From Ulota crispa (Eukaryota > Streptophyta > Bryopsida > Orthotrichales > Orthotrichaceae): a stretch of 64,000 nt of DNA. The notes under the pieces are model-generated. The model was not told the DNA's origin. It was given only the letters and a program-made list of their open reading frames with translations, and searched no databases. Shown here piece after piece: positions 48,252 to 59,300 of the stretch (the first letter of the stretch is position 1; each line of letters starts with the position of its first letter). The DNA lies in the NCBI GenBank assembly GCA_963920765.1, contig OY987242.1, positions 24,576,002-24,640,001 of the forward strand, in the 5' to 3' direction. The position numbers and the translations under genes were made by a program.

Positions 48252-51200
48252 TTAAAGAGCAATGTACTTCACAACAGCGCCACGAATCTCCTCCATGAAC
48301 GCGGCAGCTTGGTCCTACATTCATTCCCAAGGCTCCAATGTTCAATCAATAGAGAAAAAATCCAGAGCTTTCAAGAAAAATCCAAGGTTAAAACCTCACC
48401 TTCTATCACAAGAACAGCCCTTTCCAAGAATAATTACTGAAGTAAAATAACATTTTGAGAAAGAAACTGCAATTGGTGACTAGAAGACATAAGTTGTATA
48501 GTTTCATGGTTGCTCAAAAGTAAAGAAAGCAATTAAGATCAACAGGTCTATTTCCAAGCATCATAGCCTTTGCAATGACATGTTTAGAAATCATATCAAC
48601 GATTTGGAGAAGATTCCAAAACCTTTTTCTGTGTGTTTTCTGTATACCATGTGAATTAAGTATGAATTTTCACAGTCCGGCTTAGAAGATTTCTGAAACC
48701 ATGCCCTAGTTTTGATATGTGTGGTTTGTACATCTTGGAAAAAAAGTATCCATTACTTCCAACATCAAAGAATGGTCCTTGAAAGCGTTCTTGCTTTCTA
48801 ACTGAATGGTCCTTGAAAGCGTTCTTGCTTTCTAACTCAGTGTCATATATTCACATTTTTCGATTACATCTGAGGGGATAAAATCAAATAAAACAAGATG
48901 CCTAGAAAAGAATTGATAAAAACGCAGAAGCTTGTATTTTGAGATATTCAAATTTTCTTTGTAACGTTGGGTAATTGTGAGAAGCGACCATACCTCGTTT
49001 GTTTTTAAAGCTATAGCAATGTTCTCGTCCAAAAGAGCCAAAAGTGGCCTGTCAATTTCGTTCTTTTCTGCCATCTCCAAGAACTGCCAGGAAGTGAGAA
49101 CCAAACAAATCCAAAGGGATGTAAGAACAAAAAAATCATTATTTATGCAAGTCTGGTTGTACACTTAAAGAAGGAAATAGTGACAGGTTATTGAGTCATT
49201 TACACAAAACCTCAGAAAATTACAACAAACAACTACACTGGCTTACTTTTTGCGTAGCAACGTACTTAAATTTCCTCAAATTCTGTGCAGATGTTGCTTT
49301 TGTCAAGGCAAGAATATGATGTGAAATTCAACAAATTGGAGTTACTCTAACACAATCAGAATGTTATTTGAAATTGTTGGTGGCGCAGGATTTCTTTAGT
49401 CAGCATTACTTTCTTGCAAAAAAGAAACACCAGGCCCCTTTTCACAATTTAAAGTTCAATTTGTTGTTGAAGCGGTAGGCAACCCATTGGGTCCCTGCAA
49501 CAAACTCCATATTTCAAGGAATACTCCGATTTAATCAAAATTCATGTTCCCTATTCTTCGGTCCAGAGCCAAGAAAAGGTCAAAAGCTTTTTTGAACTTA
49601 CTGTTTTGCTTTTATTCCTGGAGCAGAAAATCTGTAATAACCGTTCCTTAGCACAAGTAGGATCAGCAGTCAGTTTGTCATGGGCTTCTGCAACAATAAC
49701 CATTCAAACAGCAGCATGAATAAACCCTAAAAAGCATTTGGCTGGGTCTGAAACCATAACATTCTAGGGACAACTATTACTTCTTTCTTAATGCATAAAT
49801 GTGGAAATATTGGTTTGGTGAATTACCCATGCGTTCTTGCAAACTCTTCTCCAGAAGCTCTAGCTCTGCCATCATGTCCTCCACCTGTAAGGTCAGAGTC
49901 TCCTATGAAATAATATATAATGTTTCCTACTTCACCAACAATGTACAATGGCCTACCAAAAAATAAGTGATACAGACCTGTTAGTGACACATTTGTCTAA
50001 TCGTGTTAATTTTGAAGAGCCTCTCCTTACGGAGGCTTTTCATAGCAAAAGAAAGCACATTGACAAACGAAATTTGTCAAATTTGTGTGGTTATAAGAGT
50101 TTTACCATCCAAGTTGTGGAGATCATCTTTTGTTAAATACTCTGGTAATTGTACGTGCATCACTGTTCGTGGTACAACACTATACTAGATATATTAGAGA
50201 GCATATTGATACAATATGCACTCTGTCATGGCCTCTACTATCAAGTTCATGCAACACCGACTTGTAAAGCAACGAGGCAATGACATATTTTCATCACCAG
50301 ATGTAGAAGATTGCTTGGAATAAGCAAAATAGCAACAAACGCAAACAAGTGCATCGGTTGGCATAACCTTTGAACACAAAGGTAATAAAATTAAAAAGTA
50401 AAAAATGAAAGGCATACATTATTGAATTCTTATCATCTGGTCCGGTTGAGCCTTGCTACGAAAAAATGATGAGCATACCGTTGTCTTGTTTACAGCAGAG
50501 CTTAGGTTACCACGCTCAGATTCCAGGTATGCAAGAAAATCCTCTGTCAACCTTGCACATGTCCATCAACTTCGTCATTTGAAGTCCCAAGTACAAGCCC
50601 ATCTAACTTCATAGAGAAACTAGGTCTTTTCTGCACCCCATTCTATCATGAAAATTGTATCACTTACGTGATTGATTAATTTGACCCCAACCACGAAAAG
50701 ACTCTACAACTCCCTCTCGAGAGAAGTTACACGTTCGCCAGGCAGAGTTCTACCAGTAGGTTTTGCAATATAATCCCTCGTTGTAAAAGAAAATATATTG
50801 TGACTCTTATTTTGCAACACATACAGCATACTTAATTTTTTTTACAAGTGTACTCATACTACTGTTCATTGATAACACAAAAATAAATAAAAAGATGTGA
50901 TTTGGATTCAGTCAGCATGGCTGAGAATAGTGTGCAACAGCATACTATTTTCAGCTTGTCAATCGAAGAACAAAATCAGGGAGCAATTGAAAAAATGCCA
51001 GCGGCTTCCTTCTCCAAATTCCAAAACTTGGGATGTAAGAGGACATAAGTCAAAGAAAGAAAATGTCGGAAGAAAGAGCATCCTGGATACCCTAATTTTC
51101 AGTTGAATTAGCAGGTAGCCCAAGATATTCTCACCTCACTTCAAGACTAAGAGAAACCAAAATAAAGGTCTACAAAGTATTTATTTCTTAGCAGGCAGTC

Positions 51201-52608
51201 CAGCTTCACATTCTCTATGCGACATGTAGGACACGATGCACATCATAAAAAACTCGTCCTCCTTACCAGGGAGCTTCACTTAGACACCCTTGAAAACCAG
51301 TGATTGTCATGAACATCAAAGGCTAGACATACCGAGGGCGACAACGAGCAACCTCGAACTCCATCTCCTGTTCTTCAGTTGTCAGAAAAAATTCTAGCAA
51401 ATCCTCATGTGTATTAGGCACCACTCGTGCCTGCCACCACAAGCCATTGCTTCAACAACATGGAAAATTGTTTCACAAAGCACCCTTAGGATTTTGTTTC
51501 CTTGAAGCTTACACTGCATAAACATGACAACAGTAAAGCGTGAACTAGGAGAATGTGCAACAAACATTCAAAACAACAGAGAAATCTTCCATTTCAGGTT
51601 ATCACCTTGTGGTTTAACTATAACCTAATAGAAATTCAATGGAGCAAATCCTATCCTTCAAGAATATCCTTGATTGCAACTCTACTTGTCACTGTTGCAC
51701 TGTTATTTGTCAAGTAAATTTTGACTCGTTGCTTGTTACAGCCTCAACTTGACAAGTTACATAAATCCTTGTCATACAATGTTAGTGAATCTCGTCGCAT
51801 GGCAGCGTTATTTGTCTCGTTGCAAAGCAACTTGTCGCTACGTACATTGGGACAGCGTGCGAACGCCTGTTTCTTTGCGCATGCTCAGTGATGAATAATG
51901 CTGCAACGCGTCAAGATTCACTAACATTGTACAACAAGAACTTGACAAGTTGAGGGTGTAACAAGCGACGAGTCAAAATTCGCTCGACGAATAACAATGC
52001 AACAGCGACGAGTAGAGTTGCAATCAAGGATATCTGAAACCCTAATAATTCAAAATTTGGAGGTAGAAAATAAGAGTTCAAAATTGGATCAATAGAAGAA
52101 ATTGCGGTACCTGTCGAGACTGCCAGAGAGCCTCTTTCTCCGCCTGCAATTGTGTTTCGACCTTGCCTTCGTTTTCCAAAACTTCTGCAGTTGCATTTTC
52201 TTCACTATTTCCAGTGATGTGAGAAAGCTCTTGTCTTCCTTTAGAATCCTGCACTCACAGCCAAATCGGCTAAGCCCTAATTTGCTTTTGCTTCGGTTCC
52301 AAAACATTTGGCATAACAATCCGGAGAACTATAGTCGTCACTAATACTGAAGGATTTGCACTGCTCTTCGCTGAAAGCACAGAAGTTTGATGAATTTTAT
52401 TCAGAAAACTTACCCTCCCAACCTTAGCGACTTGCACTGGGCTTGGGCTGCGCCATGCGCTCCGTTGCGGCAACCGCAGAAGATAGTCTTTCCGAAATGA
52501 GGGACGAGCAACAAGATGAGTGAACGTCGACGATGACGCAACGGCCGAGCTGATGCGAAACATACTGGCAGCTCTGTTTCTCGACTTGCATCCAACTCTC
52601 ACTGCCAA
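48252..52608 (-). CDS. Plastid-targeted protein of unknown function, 8 exons, 266 aa
   Basis: Exons: 52414-52608, 52111-52248, 51333-51430, 50479-50551, 49827-49884, 49602-49687, 48994-49083 and 48252-48314. They total 801 nt with consistent phases and no frame break. About residues 1-55 are rich in Ser, Arg and Ala with few acidic residues, the pattern of a chloroplast transit peptide. The mature part is acidic and helical: VPNTHEDLLEFFLTTEEQEM, CRPRLTEDFLAYLESERGN, VEDMMAELELLEKSL, then the distinctive EIDRPLLALLDENIAIAL and a C-terminal AAAFMEEIRGAVVKYIAL. I recognise the DRPLLxLLxEN segment as typical of plant chloroplast proteins without a catalytic domain, but cannot name the gene. Intron 2 carries a foldback MITE. 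It is head-to-head with the Nudix gene, 734 bp apart. Confidence 0.85.
48772..48839. repeat. Tandem duplication of about 34 bp in an intron
   Basis: Two copies of AATGGTCCTTGAAAGCGTTC followed by TTGCTTTCTAACT, in the last intron of the plastid-protein gene. Confidence 0.9.
51663..52031. mobile_element. Foldback MITE in intron 2 of the plastid-protein gene
   Basis: The left arm ATATCCTTGATTGCAACTCT and the right arm AGAGTTGCAATCAAGGATAT are perfect inverted complements. The arms extend about 100 bp (for example GACTCGTTGCTTGTTACA) with small gaps. Confidence 0.88.
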
Positions 52609-53342
52609 AAAACAGACTGCAATGCTTCACTAATACGAACTACAACCTGCGAAAACCTCCCTCACGATATCACTTTCATCGAATTCGTACGTACAGAATG
52701 GTGCCTAATCTAAAATCCTAATTCCAATCCTTTGCAACCTCCGTGAACAAGATCTCAATCAACTTCTTCACTAACCATCGTATTCACTTGCACACTGCTG
52801 AGTTTTTTCAAAAACTCAAAAACTCTCTTATAGGCCACAATTAGGGTTTCGTACAGCAATATTTTTCTTAGGCACGCTCACTCGGACTGAATACATCAAC
52901 GTCTCCTCGTTTGTAAATATCAGTGAGCGCTCGGTCGAAGTGATTCTCCACATTCACCGAAAATCTTCCAACTATCGTATGTAATACATTTATACATTTC
53001 TTCAGACTTCGTGTTGAAATTTGCCATAGATCTTTATCAAAAACCAAGCATCACCTACGTTTTGCACTCAAACATGTCAACCGTGCTAACAAGGCTCTGG
53101 CATGGCAACAAGCGATCCAGTTTATGTTAAGCCTGCATTGCCGCATTCACATTATAACAAGAGTTCTGAAGAGCTGCTCACAAGTTGGTTTTGGGTTGTG
53201 ACCTTCTGATTCAAAGCGTCGTCTCCTCCGCACTACCTCGCCTTAGTTTCCTTTCAACGGCGGGAGTGACTACTGAGTGATCTGCAACAAGGTTCAGCCA
53301 CAGCGGAGGTGGTTTGCATGAGGCTTAACATTCTTGGCAAGC
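52609..53342. promoter_or_regulatory. Shared intergenic region between divergent plastid-protein and Nudix genes
   Basis: Only 734 bp separates the two start codons, so a bidirectional promoter is likely. An upstream ATG at 53318 on the + strand opens a 10-codon frame that overlaps the Nudix start out of frame (it terminates at the TGA formed in ATGGCTGA). Confidence 0.55.
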
Positions 53343-56300
53343 ATGGCTGATCCCGCCATCGAGAGTCTAGCGCCGTACTGGGAGACAGTGATTCACAACT
53401 GCAACGTCGGCCGTGTAATTCAACATCTCTAAGCTTCCCTTCTCTCCCTCTCTCTCATGCAATCTTTTTGCTTATTTCTGTACTAGAATTGCTCGCTACT
53501 GTCACGTCTGTTGTCCTTGGTCACACTTTTGGTCGATTCTTAACATTTTCTTAACATTCTGCTTCAAAGATCTTCATTAACCCTTGAACGTCGACAAGGA
53601 CGAAAATCGTCCTCTGGCCACCAGTTACAGATAAAAATTGTTTTTCAGCTAATTTTTTTTGTAGAAGTGATCATTGACACATGGTGCGTTGTGGAAGTCA
53701 AAAAACTTAAGCTTAAATGTACTCATATTTTTTGATAACCCAAATTGTGAGAAGATTTAGAGACACAGTGCTAGGGTTTCATGCTGTTCATCTTGCACTT
53801 TTCATGAGGGCATTATGTGCGGTTGACTTTTGCAATTTTAAGAAACAAATTTTTTATGGGTAGGCACCTGCCACACCATTGTAAAAATCCCACTGGAGAG
53901 GGCAGGCATGGCCACCCATCTGACGTTCAAGGGTTAAAGTCTAACACACAAGTGAGTTTGCGAATAGAGTTTTGTGCACAAGTTGGGGGGTCTAAGATTC
54001 TAGAAACTGCAAAGGATGAGCCACATGAAAGTGAGTTTCTGCTTAACGTGAATCACATTAGGAGTGAATTCCAAGGTGAGTCACCTTGCTGTTCACTAGT
54101 GAATTCACCGAGGTGAATTGTGACATGAGTCACCTAAAAAAGTTGATGTTTGAAGCCCCTAATGTTGCATTTAGATTGTGTTATTGTGAAAAATTACCTC
54201 ATGACTCATTTGCTTGGCCACTTGGAGATGTATGAGTATAATTAGATACTACTCCCTATGTCCCTTTAAAAACAACCAAAAAGCTTCATTGCAAAAGATT
54301 ACATGTGTTTTTAGTCTTTGTGCTAGTGACACATGCATTCTAGAATCAATATACCATATATCAAATGTATGCAAAATCTCCAGCTTGATGTCACGATTTG
54401 GGCACCAAAATTCCATGCAAAAAGTACCATATTTGTGCATGCTGCCGGCTCCTTATTATTGATGATTTAAAGATTTAGTAGCATCAATGGTACCTCATAT
54501 GGGCAAGGCCAAGCTTGCTAAGAGAGGAATTCTCCCTAATTGCTTAACTTGCCCCCATGAGATCATTGACAAATGCTTTCTAGTGTTTGAAATCAGCAAA
54601 AGGGAGCTTTTTAGTGATACCAAAATTGAGTCTGATTTGGAGCTTTTTAGAGGGACAAAGGGAGTATTTAGTGCAAAAGGGTAAAAGAATTGTTGTTGTT
54701 GGTATTGGTGCAATAGTTTTGACTTGCTTGATTCACTTGTTTATATGAATACCGAGAAGGTTTGAATTGGTATTGCAGGAACAAAAAAAGTTCTTCACTC
54801 CCTTCAAGTTGGAGGGTGAGATTCTTGGTTATATCCATCCAAGGTACAAAACATGACTTACTTCTTGCAAATAAGGTAGAATTGCTAGCAACACACATAG
54901 ATTTAGTTGCCACAAGTATAGAACAATACCAATCTTGCCATTTTTGTATTCATGAAACTCACACAACATTCTTTAGAAATCATTTTTTGCACCCAAAAAC
55001 CTAAACCCCATTATTCCAATTTTAACGACTGCTTACTTGATGTATCAATATGCCACATTTACCTAAATTTGAACCAAAGATGTAATTTTGGAGTTTTTGG
55101 ACCATTTGATTCTAGATTGTGCAAAACATTCTAAGATCTCTTAGTATTTTGACAAAAATATCAAAATGTCTACAATTACATAAGCAAAATTGTGGAAATC
55201 TCTATTTGTTTTGCATATGCCCCTAAAAAATTAAAAAATACTCCACCTGTCCCATTATAAAACTCTAAAAAACTTCTCCACAGGGAATTAGCTATATTTT
55301 AGTCATTATGGCTTATGCTAATGACAAATGCATTCTAGAATCAATATACCACCTACCAAAAATTTGCAAAATCTCAAGTTTTTATGTTGTCATTTAGGCA
55401 CCCAAACTCAATGCAAAAAGTACCAAATTTGTGCATAGTTTGTTAAGGCTACCGGCTCCTCATTATTTTAGTTTGTACCAATGATGCATGCATTCTAGAA
55501 TCAATATACCATCTACCAAGTGTGTGCAAAATCTCTTGCTTTGATGTTGTCATTTGGGCACCCAAATTCCATGCAGAAAGTACCATATTTGTACATGTTG
55601 CAAGCTCCTCATTATTAATGATTTAAAGTTTAGTAGCAACAATGATACCTCATATGGGCAAGGGCAAGCTTGTTATCAAAGGAATGCTCTTTAATTGCTT
55701 AACTTGCCCCCATGAGATCATTGAACATGACAAACGCTTTCCCAACAATTGAAATTAGCAAAAGGGAGCTTTTTAGTGGGACTGAAGAACTATGCCTAAT
55801 TTGGATCTTTATACTGGGACAAAGGGAGTAAAAATATCGCTTTGTTGACTTTGGGTAATCAATTATGTATGGCATTCATGCAAGCTTGCTGCTATCTTGC
55901 AACCGAAAAGACAATAAAAAGCCAATTGTAACTCAATGAGAGTAGAACAATACATAACTTTAGGACGTCATGCAACCTTAGGTCAGTCGTATCAAAAATA
56001 CTTTGTTGATTCTAATTCTCATAATAATTAAAGGATGCTCGCTTACAAGAGCTAAAAAAAAGATAATTAGATTTAAATTTGGGATTTTTTTTGAAGGTTT
56101 CATTATAAAATCTGAGCATTTGTGAATTATGAATGAGTTGTTGCAATTGCTACTTTGAGGTTAAGAAAAGCTTATGTTTTATGAAATCATTGTTCATTGC
56201 CTTCATAATTAGGAGGTTTCAATGCACCGTAGATTACTCATCAAAAATGGTTTTCTCTTTGTCCCTTTCCATTAGAGAAAAATCCTCTTTCTCTAGGAAT

Positions 56301-59300
56301 GGTGTTAAGGCTAATTGTTCGTTTTTTCTTGGTTTCTCAAGAGAAGAAGCATATGCCTGCACTTTTCTACACCTTGCAAACTTTTTGATTTTCCTCATGC
56401 AAATAGGTCATTTTAGCATGATTAAAAAATCCGTCTTCTACTTCACATATGCCATAAAAGAGAAAATTTGCTTATCTCAAGGTTTGATACACTTATCAAT
56501 TTCAAAATGGCAAAATGTCAAGAGGTTGACACTTTTTTAGGGCGGAGCATGAGATGTATACGAGTCCTTTGGGCACTGGAATGTCACAATTGTGATGCTC
56601 TAAAACATGCCATTATTCACCCTTACGATGGCTTTACAATACAACTAAAGGCTAGCTTTTTAACGCCCAATACTCCCAATGCAAATTTTTGATTAGTTGG
56701 TTTTGTGAAAATAGCAATGCCTTTACACCAGGAGTCAAGGTCGAGTTTTATAGACCATGTTTTGATAATGAAAAACCAAGATTTGACATGTCCTCAAGAA
56801 AAATTGAATCCTCCAAAAGTGGGAAGCCAATTCTTGACCCAGAGGCTATTGTCAAATTATTTTCAGTAAAATATAGTTAATTGAGTAAGAGGTATTTGTT
56901 TGAAGCAAGTAACACCCCCAATATGGGATTAAAATATCAATAATTTTATAGGGTCTCTTTTTTATCTCTTTTCTTCTGAAATCTTCAAAATCACACTAAT
57001 GCTCTCAACTTTTTGGCCTTAAAGCCTTTACTAAAAAAATTGACCCCTATTCCCGAGTGGAAAACTTAACGCATTTTAGATTTGACGTGCAGCATAATAC
57101 AGAGAGAGGTTTATTCATTTGAGGTAATAATTATAAAAAATTTATAACAAAGAAAGGGTTCATTCAAATGGCAAAATTGAGTATAAGTAATATAGGTAGG
57201 TTTTAAACATGTCTCTTTATTTTTTTTACAAGTAATTAAGGGGCCAATATCATGGGGTATCCTATGGTCCTACCGTATTTAGGGTGGGTATAGGGTATCC
57301 AATGTTCCAACGAGGGTGCCAAGTGTTGGGTGATGAAAAATGAGGGCAACAAATGTGGATGAATGGTTAGGGTCTACTTCACTTTTGGGTCAAGGTTTCA
57401 TTGCTTGGTGTTAGGGTGCATGTTCCAGCCTTCCAAGTTTCAGCTTGTTTCATTTGTCTTGTGCGCAATAAGGTTTTCTTAATACATACATGTAAATAGA
57501 GTTCATTCACATGCTTTGACTCTTAGTTGATTTACTCTTGAATTTTTGGAGTGCAGAGGCAATTCTAATTGCATTGTATACTTCCATGAAGGATTTGATT
57601 GCATTGTATATTTCCGTGAAGGATTTGATCTTTGTCTTGAAATTACTTATGAAAGCATAGTGCATCCATACCCTAACCCCTAAAGCCTAAATTGACAAAT
57701 TACTTAACAATTCAAAATTTTCAAATATACAAAAGATAGCCTAAGAAGAAAAAAATTGCTTAGCCCTTGTAAATAATTAAAGGGTGCCTCAAAAATGGCC
57801 ATTTGACACAATTATATAATTATAGAGACCCTTTTATTTAACCCAGTAAACTAAATAGCCCCATATAAATTATTCCCTCGCCACACATGGGGTACCCAAC
57901 ATATAAAGAGTGATCCACCCAAGCTCCTATTATGCTCATGTTATAATGGAAGCTTGGGACTCTTCGTGCTGTCTAATTTGAGCTGAAATTTTGATCAAAA
58001 TGACCCCAAGTTTTCAGGACCTGGTTTCCTAATGTAAAGCAGCTCTAATGTGACCCATGGTTGTATGCAGGTTTTGGGAGCACCTGAAAAACTTTACAAA
58101 AGTTTTTTTTGTGGATCCAGGGGATTTAAGGACAGGTACAGGGAATGGGTGGATCACCCTGCATCCCACCTGTAACTCCACCGGCGAACGCACCAGACAA
58201 ATAGACTTGTTATTACGCCTCTTGGAGAGAGAGAAAATTATCACCGATTGGCGCAATGAGGTTCCATACACTCCCTCAAATTTACTTTCATCTCTATTAT
58301 AAAGCCTTGGGTGTCTTTCCATCCCAAGAATTTCAAAATTCAAACAAGAGAGGTCGAGAAAAAGTTACAAAAAGAAGGGTGAAAAGTTTTTTTTTTTTTT
58401 TTTTGTGAGGGAGGCATAGGAACAGTGAAGGAAAAGGACGGTGAAAAGTCACCAAAAATTAAAAGAGGAGGTAGGAAAAGAAAAAGAAAAAGAGGGTAAA
58501 AAGTCATCAAAATTTTGAGGGAAAGTGAGAGGAAAAGGAAGAGTGAATTAGGAGTGCATTGAAGGGATATGGTGAACAAGATATACAATGGAAATAGAGG
58601 AAAAAAAGTAGGTGAGGAATAGGGTGAACAAGACATATAACGGAACAAATATAAAAAAAACATATGAGAGACAAGGTGAGCACACATACAACAAAAAGAG
58701 AGAAAAAAAAGTGAGTAGAACGGTTTTGCACAGGCAAGGCGTACTAGTTAGGATAATTGGATTTGTTTTTCAATATACTTTGTTTATTACAACTTTTGCT
58801 TTGACTTTTGGACCTCAAATAGTTGTCTTCATTTCAATTAGTTCATACAAGTAGGATTTTCAAGTTGTATACTAAACAAGGTGTATATTAGCTAGACAAG
58901 AAGTGCATTAGAAAAAACCATGTAATTTTTGTGTCATGCAAGTAGAATAGCATCACTTAGTAAGTTGGTGTCACTATTAAGAATGATAGCAGTATGTGTA
59001 AGTGGAGATTGGTACAATTGAGGATAATAGTGTTTTCTGACAAAATAAAAGATGAAAATCATATTGAAGAGGGCCATGTGTTAATCACATTATTTATTCT
59101 ATGTGATAAGAAATAGGGTTGTTGACAACTTTTCTCCAATTAACATCACACTTGATGTTAACCCCTCATTGCCTAAGCAAACAATTTTGGCCCAAGTTCC
59201 CATTTGTTTTGAGAACTACTAGCAATGAAGGGTTAATCCCTAAAGGACATAGCGTGCTAGTGCTACTAGTAGAATACAAGGTGTTTTTCTTGTATTTGGA

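Noticed and set aside
56133-56880. Three consecutive plus-strand frames of 63-135 codons
   Set aside because: Composition is AT-driven with Phe/Lys/Ser bias, no conserved motif is seen, and none fits the missing Nudix exons.
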